From Rhodothermia bacterium (GTDB lineage: Bacteria; Bacteroidota; Rhodothermia; Balneolales; Balneolaceae): a stretch of DNA of 64,000 bases. The translations under genes and the position numbers were made by a program. The stretch covers positions 186,001 through 250,000 of the forward strand of contig JAUICM010000004.1 in assembly GCA_030427885.1 (NCBI GenBank), written 5' to 3'. The notes beneath the pieces were generated by a model. It ran no database searches. It worked only from the letters and a program-made list of their open reading frames with translations, and had not been told where the DNA came from. This document shows, piece by piece, positions 25,739 through 35,209 of this stretch; the stretch's first letter is position 1, and each line of letters begins with the position of its first letter.

Positions 25739-26549
25739 GATTACGCCCAATGAAAGTGTCCATCGATTCGTACACCTTAAAGACCTTGCCGGCTACCAGG
25801 TCGTATAAAGAGGTCGGAAGTAAACCGCGCACCAGAGTGGTTATTTTAACCAGGAAAGGAGCCTTGAGATGTAGTTTATTCCGTTCAACAAAGCGGATGA
25901 TCTTTGAGCTTATCTTGTCGGCATTGAGCAGGGGCATCATAACCGGAGGTTTCACCCCCGCAAACATTCCGGTATTTATATATCCGGGCATCACATTCAA
26001 AACCTTAACGCCCGGGTGACTTTTCTTTAGTTCCAGCCGCAATGATTCCGACCATCCGATAGCCGCCCATTTACTGGCTGCATACACGGCCATGCCTGGA
26101 TTAGGAGTAAGGCCGGCCGCTGATGTGATGTTGATGATATGCCCGGAGTTTGCGCTCATCATATCCGGGAGGAAAGCATTGGTCACGTACATCATACCAA
26201 GCGAATTAACTCCCATGGTTCGGTCGATGTCTTCGTTGGTATGCTCCGCAAAAGATTTACCCACGATCACACCGGCATTATTGAAAAGGATATCGATCTT
26301 ACCTGTTTGAGAAGATACGATCATAGCTGCTTCACGCACATCATCAGGGTCCGAGACGTCCACAATATTAGTAGACACTGAGAATCCTTTTTTGGTGAGC
26401 TGTGCGGCTGCATGAATTAGCTGATCTTCATCGATATCCCACATCACCAGATGGCGGGCACCCTGAATCAGGGCCTTCTTCCCCATAAGGAAACCAATGC
26501 CGCTGGCTGCGCCTGTAACAAGAACTGTTTTTTCTTTGAAAGATGACAT
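25731..26549 (-). CDS. Short-chain dehydrogenase/reductase
   Basis: A 272-residue classical SDR. TGAASGIGFLMGK is the cofactor loop, NNAGVIVG the structural motif, SAAG with the catalytic serine lies in INITSAAGL, and YAASKWA holds the tyrosine and lysine. The C-terminal extension (FLVKITTLVRGLLPTSLYDLVAG) is hydrophobic and resembles the tail of membrane-associated retinol/lipid-type SDRs. It is the first gene of the SDR-ALDH-YhdH operon; overlaps of 8 and 4 bases show tight coupling. Likely role: alcohol to aldehyde, followed by ALDH. The substrate is not determined. Confidence 0.93.
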   Translation of the reverse strand: MSSFKEKTVLVTGAASGIGFLMGKKALIQGARHLVMWDIDEDQLIHAAAQLTKKGFSVSTNIVDVSDPDDVREAAMIVSSQTGKIDILFNNAGVIVGKSFAEHTNEDIDRTMGVNSLGMMYVTNAFLPDMMSANSGHIINITSAAGLTPNPGMAVYAASKWAAIGWSESLRLELKKSHPGVKVLNVMPGYINTGMFAGVKPPVMMPLLNADKISSKIIRFVERNKLHLKAPFLVKITTLVRGLLPTSLYDLVAGKVFKVYESMDTFIGRNHE

Positions 26550-26604
26550 AATTAGTACTCCAACAACTAATAGTAATCAAATCAGGACTAAAAACTCAAA
26601 AAGG

Positions 26605-26635
26605 TTTGAGTTGCCTTCTGAGAGCTTTATTTTCT
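26605..26635 (+). promoter_or_regulatory. Putative promoter of the M28 peptidase operon
   Basis: TTTG at 26605-26608, 19-base spacer, TATTTTCT at 26628-26635 (six of the eight TANNTTTG positions agree, counting the two free ones). The leader would be about 20 bases. Confidence 0.4.
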
Positions 26636-26663
26636 GATAAATTCTCATCCAAATTCCATCTTC

Positions 26664-28313
26664 ATGAAAAAATTAGTGTACCTTCTGCCATTCATTTTAG
26701 TAGCTGGTTGTCTTAGCGGCATAGGTGTTGAAGAAGCTGCTGAAGGCATTAATGAGGAAAGCGTAATGTCGCATCTGAAAGTGCTGTCTTCAGATGAATA
26801 TATGGGGCGGGCTACCGGAACTAAAGGCGAGGAGATGGCTAAGGATTATCTGGTCTCAGAGTTCAAGAAAATGGGCATCGAATCAGGTGTGGACGATGGT
26901 TCTTATGTGCAGCCATTTCCATTGGTGGGGCAAAAGACCTCTAACCATAAACTTACGTTCAAAGCTTCAGGCAAAAAGAATATTACCACGGAATATTTTA
27001 ATGATTTCGTGGCATGGCCAGCGGGAGAGGAAGCCAAAATAGATGTAAGAAATGCGGAACTGGTTTATGTTGGTTATGGCATTCAGGCACCGGAAGAAAA
27101 CTGGGACGATTTCAAAGGGGTGGATGTTTCCGGTAAGATCATTGTGATCAAGAATAATGATCCTGAGTACGATGATGAACTCTTTGGTGGAAATGCGAGA
27201 TTATATTATGGCCGGTACACCTATAAATTTGAGAAGGCAAAAGAGATGGGAGCTCTGGGTGCTATCATCATCCACACCACTGAGACAGCAGGATATGGCT
27301 GGAATGTGGTTTCGGGAGGTTGGAGCCGTGAGCGGTTTAATGTAAAAGCGGAAGCTAATGCTGAGTCACCGGCAAAAGTAAATGCCTGGATCACATATCC
27401 GCTTTCTGAGAAAGTATTTGGTATGGCCGGACTGGATGTGGCTAAGATGTTGGAAGCAGCAGACAGCCCTGATTTCAAACCGGTTCCATTGAAAGGGGTT
27501 AAAATGGATCTGAGCCTGGATGCAGAGTATCGGGAGATCAATGCCATGAATGTGTTGGGTAAGATCGAAGGATCAGACCCTGCACTCAAAGATGAATACC
27601 TGGTATTGACGGCTCATTATGATCATCTTGGAATAGCAGCAAATCCGGTAGATGGCGACTCAGTTAATAATGGAGCTGAAGATAATGCTGCGGGTGTAAG
27701 TGGGTTACTGGAGATCATGAGAGCGTACAAGAAAATGCAGCCTAACCTGAAGCGCAGTGTTCTGGGATTGATCGTTAGTGCGGAAGAAGTAGGATTGCTG
27801 GGATCACAATACTGGGCAGAAAACCCTACGGTAGCTCCTGGAAAAGTGAGCGCTAATATTAATCTGGATGGAACTAATGTATATGGCGAAACCAGTGATG
27901 TTGTAGTGGTTGGATATGGCAGAAATACGGTAGCCGATCTGGTGGTAGACGAAGCCAAACTGGAAGGCAGAACCGTGAAACCCGATGCCCATCCTGAGCA
28001 GGGGATCTTTTACCGCTCAGATCACTTTAATATGGCAAAAGTGGGAATTCCTGCTATTTTCCCGAACCCCGGAACGGAGTTTGTTGACAAAGATGAAGAA
28101 ATGGTTGCTAAGATCGATAGTGTATCTGCAGCAAATTATCATTCAGTGAACGACGAGATAAATGAATACTGGGACTTCTCCGGCGCGATCAGGGATTTCA
28201 GATTATTCTTTAAAGTTGGATTGCGTGTAATTAATTCAACAGAACTTCAGAAATGGCATGAAGGAGATGAATTCGAAGCCAAGAGATTAGAAATGCTCGA
28301 GGAAGCAAACTAA
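26664..28313 (+). CDS. M28 family zinc aminopeptidase lipoprotein
   Basis: A 549-residue lipoprotein with lipobox LVAGC at the end of the signal peptide, so anchored in the envelope. A PA-like insert (about 115-270) splits the catalytic domain, as in many M28 enzymes. Zinc ligands and catalytic residues are visible in LTAHYDHLG, NNGAEDNAAGVSG, SAEEVGLLGSQ, NLDGTN and YRSDHFNMAKVGIPAIF. It should remove N-terminal residues from peptides outside the cytoplasm. A PAS histidine kinase starts 19 bases after its stop, so the genes may be co-transcribed. Confidence 0.94.
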   Translation: MKKLVYLLPFILVAGCLSGIGVEEAAEGINEESVMSHLKVLSSDEYMGRATGTKGEEMAKDYLVSEFKKMGIESGVDDGSYVQPFPLVGQKTSNHKLTFKASGKKNITTEYFNDFVAWPAGEEAKIDVRNAELVYVGYGIQAPEENWDDFKGVDVSGKIIVIKNNDPEYDDELFGGNARLYYGRYTYKFEKAKEMGALGAIIIHTTETAGYGWNVVSGGWSRERFNVKAEANAESPAKVNAWITYPLSEKVFGMAGLDVAKMLEAADSPDFKPVPLKGVKMDLSLDAEYREINAMNVLGKIEGSDPALKDEYLVLTAHYDHLGIAANPVDGDSVNNGAEDNAAGVSGLLEIMRAYKKMQPNLKRSVLGLIVSAEEVGLLGSQYWAENPTVAPGKVSANINLDGTNVYGETSDVVVVGYGRNTVADLVVDEAKLEGRTVKPDAHPEQGIFYRSDHFNMAKVGIPAIFPNPGTEFVDKDEEMVAKIDSVSAANYHSVNDEINEYWDFSGAIRDFRLFFKVGLRVINSTELQKWHEGDEFEAKRLEMLEEAN

Positions 28314-28332
28314 CCTACAAAACCAGTAAACT

Positions 28333-30189
28333 ATGAACGACTCTCTGCTGTTTAAACAGATGATGGAGAATGTTACCGAGTCCGTATATTTCAAGGACCT
28401 AGATAGTCGTTTTATAGCTATTAATAAAGCACTGGCTGAGAAATTTGGGCTGGACGACCCGGAAGAAGCCGTCGGGAAAACCGATTTCGATTTTTTTGGG
28501 GATGAGCACGCCCGGGCAGCTTTGGAGGATGAGCATGAGATCCTAAAAACAAAAAAGCCGATCCTGAATAAAGTTGAAAAAGAAGACTTCAGGGATTCAG
28601 AGCAGGAAAGATGGTCTTCAACCAGTAAGTTTCCCCTGTTCAACGAACAGGGAGAACTGATCGGAACCTATGGAATTTCTAAAGACATCACCTTAGAGAA
28701 AAGGTATCAGGAGCGCCTGAAAAAAAGTTATGATGACTTCAATAAGTTCTCTGAGCAGGCACCGGGATTATTTTATGTGTTTAAACAAGACCCGGATGGA
28801 AATACCTGCCTACCTTTTGCAAGCAGGGCTATCAATGAGATATTTGAGCTACAACCAGAGGATGTAGAGCACAGCTTAAAACCAATCATCTCGCGTATTC
28901 ACAAAGCGGATCTCCGAAGAACAATAATGTCGGTGTACATTGCGGTGAAAAAGCTGAGGCAGTGGAATCATGAGTTTCGGATGCATCTTCCGGGAAAGGG
29001 ATTACGATGGGTTCGCGGAAGGGCAAAGCCTGAGATGCAACCGGATGGAAGTGTGGTGGGTTACGGATATGTGACCGATATCACTCACCTCAAAAAGGCC
29101 AACGCTGAAAACAAAAGATTGAGGCTGCAGTTTCAGGCCATCCTTGATACAGTACCGAACCTGATCTTCGTGAAAGATTATAATGGCCGCTTTACCATGG
29201 TCAATAAAGCAGCAGCAGAATTTTTCGGGATGAGCGAAGAGGAAATGATCGGGAAGAATGATATAGACCTTGGAGTGCCCGAAGACCGGGCCAGGGTTTT
29301 TATCGAAAGAGATCAGAGAGTGATAGATGAAGGAAAGGTGGAACTCATTGACGAAGATGCCACCACACTACCTGATGGAACAGAGGTATGGCACCAAACG
29401 ATCAAAGTGCCCTTTGTTCAGGTAGATACGCATAAGAAAGCAGCGTTGTCGATAGTGACAGATATCACGCTCAGAAAGAATAAAGAAAATGAGCTGAATG
29501 AAACACTGGGCATTATAGGAGATCAGAATAAAAGGCTTAAGAATTTCGCGCATATAGTGTCGCATAATCTCAGGAATCATGCAGGAAATATCTCCATGCT
29601 GTTATCACTGTATAACTCTGAAGAGACTGAAGAAGAAAGAGAAGACCTGATGGATTACCTGAACCAGGCTTCGGAACGGTTGAATGAGACCATCATCGAT
29701 CTGAATGAGATCATAGACCAGCAGTACAAAGAAGCGGATACTCTGAAGGAAGTGAATCTCGGGAAAACGATCGGCAAGATTAAAGAGATACTCACAACCG
29801 AGATCCTTAAAGAGCAGGTGAGTTTTGTGGAGGATATTGATGATTCACTGTGTTTCACATACAATCCGGCCTATCTCGAAAGTATAATTCTTAATATGTT
29901 ATCGAATGCTATTAAGTACCGGCATCCCGACCGGAAGCCTGAGATCAGGATCAAGGCATATTCAGAAGAAGGCCATTATTATCTGGAGATAGCCGACAAC
30001 GGCCTGGGTATTGACATGGAGCGAAACAGGGACAAGCTATTTGGCATGTATAAGACTTTCCACAGCAACGAGAATTCTAAAGGGATAGGACTTTTTATCA
30101 CCAGGAATCAGGTTGAGTCGATGGGTGGAACCATCGAAGTGGAGAGCGAGGTTAATAAAGGAACAACGTTTAAGATAAAACTGAAATGA
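28333..30189 (+). CDS. PAS-domain sensor histidine kinase, soluble
   Basis: 618 residues without membrane segments. Three PAS/PAC units can be seen: about 5-125 (ESVYFKDLDSRFIAINKA), about 130-255 (PAS_3-like, ending RWVRGRAKPEMQPDGSVVGYG), and about 262-385 (NLIFVKDYNGRFTMVNKAA). The dimerisation helix carries H411 in AHIVSHNLRNHAGNI. The ATPase domain has NAIKYRHPDRK (N box), IADNGLGID (G1), and NSKGIGLFITRNQVESMGG (G2). The first and third PAS domains are similar enough to suggest duplication. It overlaps the response regulator gene by four bases, so the two form a two-component pair. The signal is unknown; PAS domains of this type often bind small ligands or sense redox. Confidence 0.93.
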   Translation: MNDSLLFKQMMENVTESVYFKDLDSRFIAINKALAEKFGLDDPEEAVGKTDFDFFGDEHARAALEDEHEILKTKKPILNKVEKEDFRDSEQERWSSTSKFPLFNEQGELIGTYGISKDITLEKRYQERLKKSYDDFNKFSEQAPGLFYVFKQDPDGNTCLPFASRAINEIFELQPEDVEHSLKPIISRIHKADLRRTIMSVYIAVKKLRQWNHEFRMHLPGKGLRWVRGRAKPEMQPDGSVVGYGYVTDITHLKKANAENKRLRLQFQAILDTVPNLIFVKDYNGRFTMVNKAAAEFFGMSEEEMIGKNDIDLGVPEDRARVFIERDQRVIDEGKVELIDEDATTLPDGTEVWHQTIKVPFVQVDTHKKAALSIVTDITLRKNKENELNETLGIIGDQNKRLKNFAHIVSHNLRNHAGNISMLLSLYNSEETEEEREDLMDYLNQASERLNETIIDLNEIIDQQYKEADTLKEVNLGKTIGKIKEILTTEILKEQVSFVEDIDDSLCFTYNPAYLESIILNMLSNAIKYRHPDRKPEIRIKAYSEEGHYYLEIADNGLGIDMERNRDKLFGMYKTFHSNENSKGIGLFITRNQVESMGGTIEVESEVNKGTTFKIKLK

Positions 30190-30587
30190 GTACGAATAAA
30201 CTGGTATGTATTGTTGATGACGATGCAGTGTATACTTTTGGCATAAAGAAACTGATAAGGAATAATATTCCGGAGAATAAGATCCTGAGCTACACAAATG
30301 GGAAGGAAGCTTTTGACGCACTTCAGGAAGTTCATAACAGTGGCGGGGATTTACCTGATGTGATCCTGCTGGATCTGAATATGCCGGAGATGAATGGCTG
30401 GGAGTTTTTAAAGGAATTTGAAGAGATTCGGAAAGTATCGGATAAACAGATCCAGATATATGTGATCAGCTCGCAGGTGAACGACGAGAAAGAAGAGGTA
30501 TACAAGATTAAGTGGGATGCCCGTGTATCGAAATTCATCAAGAAACCGGTGGAAGCAAAGCACCTGGTTGAGCTCCTTAATAACTGA
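30186..30587 (+). CDS. Response regulator receiver protein, partner of the PAS kinase
   Basis: 133 residues, receiver domain only. Acidic triad DDD at 11-13, phosphoacceptor D63 in LLDLNMPEMNGWEF, switch serine in VISSQV, and the lysine in FIKKPVEAKHL. This matches the Rcp1-type single-domain regulators common next to soluble PAS kinases. The start codon ATG overlaps the kinase stop (ATGA). No DNA-binding part is present, so the output goes to another protein. Confidence 0.93.
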   Translation: MSTNKLVCIVDDDAVYTFGIKKLIRNNIPENKILSYTNGKEAFDALQEVHNSGGDLPDVILLDLNMPEMNGWEFLKEFEEIRKVSDKQIQIYVISSQVNDEKEEVYKIKWDARVSKFIKKPVEAKHLVELLNN

Positions 30588-30706
30588 TAGAGCATCACAA
30601 TAAACACCATCATCAAATATGATGGAGAGGATGTTTCCGTTCGCCGGATTTCGGCGTAACTTTGGACAGTTAATAGAAATTACTCATTCACTCTTATTCT
30701 ATTCAA

Positions 30707-31957
30707 TTGAGCTATTTAGCATTCGTTCTTCAAGAGAGAAAAGTGCTGAGCTTTGGGCTGTCTTTTACCTTCTTTTCAAGTTTCGGGCAGACCTTCCTCA
30801 TATCACTTTTCGTGCCATTTTTCCTGGCTGACTTTGATCTTTCCAACGCAGCTTTCGGATCTATATATTCTGCAGCAACTTTATCCAGCGCGGTATTACT
30901 TCCGTATATGGGTAAACATATCGATACCCTTCCGATCAGTAAATATAGTTTGTATGTAGCTGTTGGATTGCTGGTGGCCGCAGTAACTATGGCGTTATCC
31001 ATGCATATCGCATTACTATTCGTGGCCATTCTTCTTCTGCGACTTGCAGGTCAGGGGCTGAGTGGACACACCGCCGAAACAGCCATGGCCCGGCATTATA
31101 ATTTTGAGCGTGGTAAAGCACTCAGTATCTCAAGCCTGGGATATCCTATTGGGGAAGCCATTCTTCCTATCGGTGTTGCCACATTGTTGGCAGTTACCAG
31201 CTGGAGAACCACATGGGGACTTATTGCCGCATTGATCGGACTGGTCTTCATTCCGTTTGTCCTCTTTGTGTCAAAAAAAGCCCGGATCGATCATTTCTCA
31301 AGCGATAGGGTGGAACGAGGCGACTCTTCAGCCAACAGCTCCGTGGGTAATGTCTACCGAAATATATTTTCTGAACGCAGATTCTGGATGATCCTTCCGG
31401 CTGTTATATTACCACCATTCTGGGTAACAGGTTTATTTCTGTATCAGGTTTCTATTGCTGAGCAACTCGGCTGGACAGCAACTCTTATCGCCTCGGCATT
31501 CATCTTCTTCGCGGCAACCCGTATTGTGAGCTCACTAAGTATCGGTCCTTTTATTGATAAGCTGGGAGCAGGAACTATTTACAAATACTATCTGCTTCCC
31601 TTTGCAGTTGGTCTGATGGTCGCCTTTATGCATCCGGGCCTTTGGTCAGCATTTCTGTATATGGCCATGATCGGTTTGACGATGGGAATCGGAAGTACGA
31701 CTAAATCAGCGCTTTTAGCGGAGCTCTACGGTTCAAAGATCGTTGGAACGGTACGCTCGCTGTTTGCGTCTGTAACAGTGTTCAGTACGGCTGTAAGTCC
31801 CTTTCTGATGGGTTGGATGCTGGATAAACAGGTGTCAATGAACTACATTCTGATGACAGCTGCAATCACTCTTCTCATCGGTACAGCACTGGCAATTTAT
31901 GCTTTGCCGGAAAAAGGAAATACAAAGAAGAAATTCATTGAGTTCTACGAACATTGA
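30707..31957 (+). CDS. Major facilitator superfamily transporter
   Basis: 416 residues with about 12 membrane segments. The start codon is TTG (MSYLAFVLQERKVLSFG); no better in-frame ATG precedes it. The family loop between helices 2 and 3 appears as YMGKHIDTLPISKY, a relaxed form of motif A (G-x3-D-R). Helix 1 shows LSFTFFSSFGQTFLISLFVPF. The central loop (KKARIDHFSSDRVERGDSSANSS) is charged. The pattern resembles bacterial monocarboxylate-type or nitrate-type MFS proteins, but no substrate can be read from the sequence. It lies alone, about 120 bases downstream of the two-component pair. Confidence 0.88.
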   Translation: MSYLAFVLQERKVLSFGLSFTFFSSFGQTFLISLFVPFFLADFDLSNAAFGSIYSAATLSSAVLLPYMGKHIDTLPISKYSLYVAVGLLVAAVTMALSMHIALLFVAILLLRLAGQGLSGHTAETAMARHYNFERGKALSISSLGYPIGEAILPIGVATLLAVTSWRTTWGLIAALIGLVFIPFVLFVSKKARIDHFSSDRVERGDSSANSSVGNVYRNIFSERRFWMILPAVILPPFWVTGLFLYQVSIAEQLGWTATLIASAFIFFAATRIVSSLSIGPFIDKLGAGTIYKYYLLPFAVGLMVAFMHPGLWSAFLYMAMIGLTMGIGSTTKSALLAELYGSKIVGTVRSLFASVTVFSTAVSPFLMGWMLDKQVSMNYILMTAAITLLIGTALAIYALPEKGNTKKKFIEFYEH

Positions 31958-32048
31958 GAACTAATGATGATGTTAATATGTGAGCATATTTTGGGCTTTC
32001 ACCTTATTTGAACTAATTTTTAAACCCAGGTTAATTAAACGAGATACA

Positions 32049-33209
32049 ATGAAAAATTTAGGGATTATTATCGCACTTGCTCTGTTTCTGGTTTTTGCCT
32101 GTTCCGATTTCGATGAGAAGAAGGCAGCCTTTGTTACTAAACTCGGTAATGATACCCTTGCCGTTGAAAAGTTTGAGATGGAAGGGAATAGTTTTTCAGC
32201 TCAGGTAATATTGAGAAGTCCTCAGACTACATTCACTTCCTATAATCTTGTACTTGATGAGGTGGGAGGAATTGAATCTATGAAGACAATCAGCCATACT
32301 CTGGAAGAAGGGTTCTCAGGGCAGGGAGAGCTAACACAATCGATCCAGAAGGTGGGAGACAGCCTGAAGGTTGAGATGGACTGGCGGGGAGAAAAGCGAA
32401 CTGTGATGCTTGCCAATGAACAGGGCTCGCTTCCTTTCATTGATATGGTGCACTGGCCATATGAACTTGCTTTTAAAAATGCAGTGGAAGCAGGAACAGA
32501 TACCGTAAATCAAAAGCTATTATCAGGTACCAGACTATCAAATTTTGTGATCGCAGCTATTGAAGGTGACTCCATGACAGTGAGGCATCCTTCCAGAGGA
32601 GTAATGGGAGTTCGGGTTAACCGTACAGGTAATATGGTTTATCTTGATGCCGGACTCACCACCCGTAAATTGAAAGTGTACCGGGAGCCGTTTCACACAG
32701 TGGATATTGAAAAAGTTGGAAAGCAATTCGCAAAAAGCGACCGGACAGGGAATCCTTTTGGTGAATTATCGGGAGCAGAAGTTGGGGAGTTTTTAATTGG
32801 TGATACAGAGTTCCGGGTTGAATATGGATCCCCTAAGCGTCGTGGACGGGATCTTTTTGGAGGGATCGTACCCTGGGGTGAGCGCTGGAGAACAGGGGCA
32901 AACCGGGCGACTCATTTTTATACTTCATCAGACATAGAAGTTGGTGGTCTGGAAGTCCCGGCAGGAGAATACACGATATTTACGATTCCCGAACCAAATG
33001 GTGGTACTATGATCATAAATAAACAAACCGGTCAGAATGGGCAATCATATGATGAAAGCAGAGACCTGGGAAGAGTTAACATGTCTGTTGCAACAAAACC
33101 GGAAAGCACCGAAGATTTTACCATTACCGTAGAAGAAGCAGAAAATGGAGCTTCACTTAATTTAATATGGGGTAATACTGTGTTTTCAGTACCTGTAGAA
33201 ATAAAATAA
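32049..33209 (+). CDS. DUF2911 lipoprotein
   Basis: From ATG at 32049 the protein has 386 residues and begins with a lipoprotein signal peptide (MKNLGIIIALALFLVFACSD, Cys near 18). An in-frame upstream start at 31980 would bury the signal peptide behind 23 residues, so it is rejected. The C-terminal 160 residues are the DUF2911 domain, with GRDLFGGIVPWGERWRTGANRATHF and VPAGEYTIFTIP. The N-terminal half is beta-rich and unassigned. The function of DUF2911 is not known; it is common in Bacteroidota envelopes. A DsbA-like gene starts six bases downstream, implying co-transcription. Confidence 0.85.
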   Translation: MKNLGIIIALALFLVFACSDFDEKKAAFVTKLGNDTLAVEKFEMEGNSFSAQVILRSPQTTFTSYNLVLDEVGGIESMKTISHTLEEGFSGQGELTQSIQKVGDSLKVEMDWRGEKRTVMLANEQGSLPFIDMVHWPYELAFKNAVEAGTDTVNQKLLSGTRLSNFVIAAIEGDSMTVRHPSRGVMGVRVNRTGNMVYLDAGLTTRKLKVYREPFHTVDIEKVGKQFAKSDRTGNPFGELSGAEVGEFLIGDTEFRVEYGSPKRRGRDLFGGIVPWGERWRTGANRATHFYTSSDIEVGGLEVPAGEYTIFTIPEPNGGTMIINKQTGQNGQSYDESRDLGRVNMSVATKPESTEDFTITVEEAENGASLNLIWGNTVFSVPVEIK

Positions 33210-33215
33210 AGAAGT

Positions 33216-33872
33216 ATGAATATTGAGATATGGTCGGATGTGGCATGTCCATTTTGTCTGATCGGTAAACGACATCTGGAAATGGCTTTGGAACAGGTTG
33301 AATTCGGTGATGATGTAGAGGTTATTTACCGGAGCTATCAGCTGGATCCATCTGCCCCGAAAGAAACGGAGAAGAGTATTTACGAATTACTGGCTTCAAA
33401 ATATGGCCAGACGGTGGAGTGGGCAAAGCAGGCAAATGAGAATGTGAAATCAATGGGAGCCAAAGCAGGTCTTTCACTGGATATTGATGCTATAAAACCC
33501 ACTAATACGTTTGATGCTCATCGCCTGATCCATCTGGCTAAGGAAGAAGGAAAACAAAAGGAGGCCAAAGATGCATTCCTTTCAGCGTATTTCGAAAAAG
33601 GACAAAATGTTTCAGATCCCGAAGTATTGAAAGGAGTGATGAAAGATCTTGATATCGACTCAGAGAAAGTAAAACAAGTGCTGGACTCAGATAAGTACGC
33701 TGAAGCAGTGAAAAAAGATGTGGCCCTTTCACAAAGGTATGGTATTCAGGGAGTTCCTTTCTTTTTGATCAACCAGAAGTATGGAGTATCCGGAGCCCAG
33801 CCAGTGGAAAGTTTTGTGGATGCTTTAACTCAGATCGCTGCAGAGGAAGATTCTGAAACCGGCGCCTCCTGA
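33216..33872 (+). CDS. DsbA/FrnE family thiol oxidoreductase
   Basis: 218 residues, thioredoxin fold with a helical insertion. The active site is CPFC in SDVACPFCLIGKR near residues 10-13. The cis-proline region is GVPFFLIN and the C-terminal part GAQPVESFVDAL is typical of the FrnE/2-hydroxychromene-isomerase-like branch. There is no signal peptide, so it is cytoplasmic; relatives act in oxidative stress or as thiol isomerases. The 3' end overlaps the convergent membrane protein gene by 43 bases. Confidence 0.93.
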   Translation: MNIEIWSDVACPFCLIGKRHLEMALEQVEFGDDVEVIYRSYQLDPSAPKETEKSIYELLASKYGQTVEWAKQANENVKSMGAKAGLSLDIDAIKPTNTFDAHRLIHLAKEEGKQKEAKDAFLSAYFEKGQNVSDPEVLKGVMKDLDIDSEKVKQVLDSDKYAEAVKKDVALSQRYGIQGVPFFLINQKYGVSGAQPVESFVDALTQIAAEEDSETGAS

Positions 33873-34234
33873 GTCTCTTCTTCATCAAAGATCTTCAGGA
33901 ATAAGGTCATGGAGCTTTTGATGGTGTAATATTCTCTGGCAGCCCAAAAAACGGTTAGCATCGAAAATACCAGTGCTACCAGTCCCATTATGAGGTATTC
34001 AACTTCGCCATTGGCTCCATACTCGATGAATGAAGTTGTGACATAATAAATTGCGTAGAAAACTGCTGCACTAACCGACAGGGCGATATTATTTGCCTTC
34101 TTCATTTGTTCTTTTGCATACTCAGCATATTTGCCTTGCTTGAGCAACTGTTTATCCTTGTAGAAAAAAAATTCGGAAGAACTTTTTACGTCATTTTCAA
34201 AAAAATCGATAAGAGCTTCTCTGGTATCCATCAT
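33830..34234 (-). CDS. Small membrane protein of unknown function
   Basis: 134 residues. A charged N-terminal helix (MMDTREALIDFFENDVKSSSEFF...KDKQLLKQGKYAEYAKEQ) precedes two membrane helices at about 50-68 and 80-100, then an acidic tail (EEETQEAPVSESSS). The layout with a phage-shock-like or 2TM arrangement is common in Bacteroidota but I recognise no family. Its last 14 codons overlap the end of the DsbA-like gene on the other strand; both tails are low-complexity and acidic, so the overlap is plausible. Confidence 0.75.
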   Translation of the reverse strand: MMDTREALIDFFENDVKSSSEFFFYKDKQLLKQGKYAEYAKEQMKKANNIALSVSAAVFYAIYYVTTSFIEYGANGEVEYLIMGLVALVFSMLTVFWAAREYYTIKSSMTLFLKIFDEEETQEAPVSESSSAAI

Positions 34235-34307
34235 ATCTCCATTAGATTAAGCCCTAATTAACTAATTCTTCTCTGTTAAATCAATTTGAAGTAAGGTGAA
34301 TATCCGG

Positions 34308-34338
34308 TTGAAAGTTCGGGTAGGTTTCTTCTATTTTG
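34308..34338 (+). promoter_or_regulatory. Possible promoter of the UvrC/Cho-like gene
   Basis: TTG at 34308-34310, 20-base spacer, CTATTTTG at 34331-34338 (TTTG core matches). Predicted start near 34345, 13 bases before the TTG start codon at 34358. Confidence 0.35.
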
Positions 34339-34357
34339 CATCGGTTCACTAAAGAAT

Positions 34358-35209
34358 TTGTTAGCAATTTTGACACTCGACTTATTTCAACCCATCGAGG
34401 AAACTCAGAAGGAACGCATTAATGCCGCGATGAAGGAAACACCTCCTCATGAGCCGGGCGTATATACCATGTATGATATCAAGGACGCTGTTCTGTATGT
34501 GGGAAAGGCGAAAGATCTTTATAAAAGAGTGACTTCTTATCGGTACTCTAAATCAAAGAAAGTTCAACGCATGATAGCCCATATTCACCGGATCGGATAT
34601 GAGACCTGCAAAAATGAGACAGACGCTATCCTGCTGGAAAATCTGTTGATCCGCTCCATGAGGCCTCCCTTCAACGTGGCTAATAAAAAGACGGAGACCT
34701 ATTATTATATCTCAACCACCCGGAGGGGAAATAAAAGGGAATTTCGGTTGTCGATGCGGCAGCTTCAGGACTACCCCAAATGCTATGGCTGTTTCAAAGG
34801 CCACCTCAGAGTCAGAAAAGGTCTGGGTGCTCTCCTTAAACTTTTGTACTTCATTGATGCAGAGATCAAAAGTGCACATTACCTTCCGAGCCAGTTGCTT
34901 AAAAGGATCACTCCAATGAGATTCAACGTTAAATTAACCGATCAGCTTGGGGTTCAGGTTGATCAGCTTTTAAAGGGAAGTTCATCTGCGCTGATCGAAG
35001 AGCTTGAGGAACGTGTTATGACCAGTCCTTTCCGTGACAAGTTCACCTATAATTTCATGATGAATGAACTGGAGCATTTAAAGATATTTTTCGCGCTGGG
35101 TCCTGAGCGAAATCATGAAATGAAGAAAGAACTGGGGCTTGAATCCGCCCTTATTCCCCAGGATCAGCTGGATGATCTGCAGGTGTTGCTGGCTGAACGA
35201 AAAAACTGA
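34358..35209 (+). CDS. GIY-YIG nuclease, UvrC N-terminal/Cho-like
   Basis: 283 residues. The GIY-YIG domain lies at about 28-115: EPGVYTMYDIKDAVLYVGKAKDLYKRVTSY has the GVY and YVGKA motifs and the catalytic arginine, and ETDAILLENLLIRSMRPPFN holds the metal-binding glutamate. The remainder has a YPKCYGCFKG cysteine pair and a helical region, without the UvrB-binding, RNase H-like or HhH domains of full UvrC (about 600 residues). It thus resembles Cho, which makes the alternative 3' incision in nucleotide excision repair. The start is TTG; an internal ATG at 34430 is possible. It abuts the HAD gene end to end. Confidence 0.85.
   Translation: MLAILTLDLFQPIEETQKERINAAMKETPPHEPGVYTMYDIKDAVLYVGKAKDLYKRVTSYRYSKSKKVQRMIAHIHRIGYETCKNETDAILLENLLIRSMRPPFNVANKKTETYYYISTTRRGNKREFRLSMRQLQDYPKCYGCFKGHLRVRKGLGALLKLLYFIDAEIKSAHYLPSQLLKRITPMRFNVKLTDQLGVQVDQLLKGSSSALIEELEERVMTSPFRDKFTYNFMMNELEHLKIFFALGPERNHEMKKELGLESALIPQDQLDDLQVLLAERKN

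Noticed and set aside
31980-32048. N-terminal extension of the DUF2911 lipoprotein
   Set aside because: It would place 23 residues ahead of an obvious lipoprotein signal peptide.
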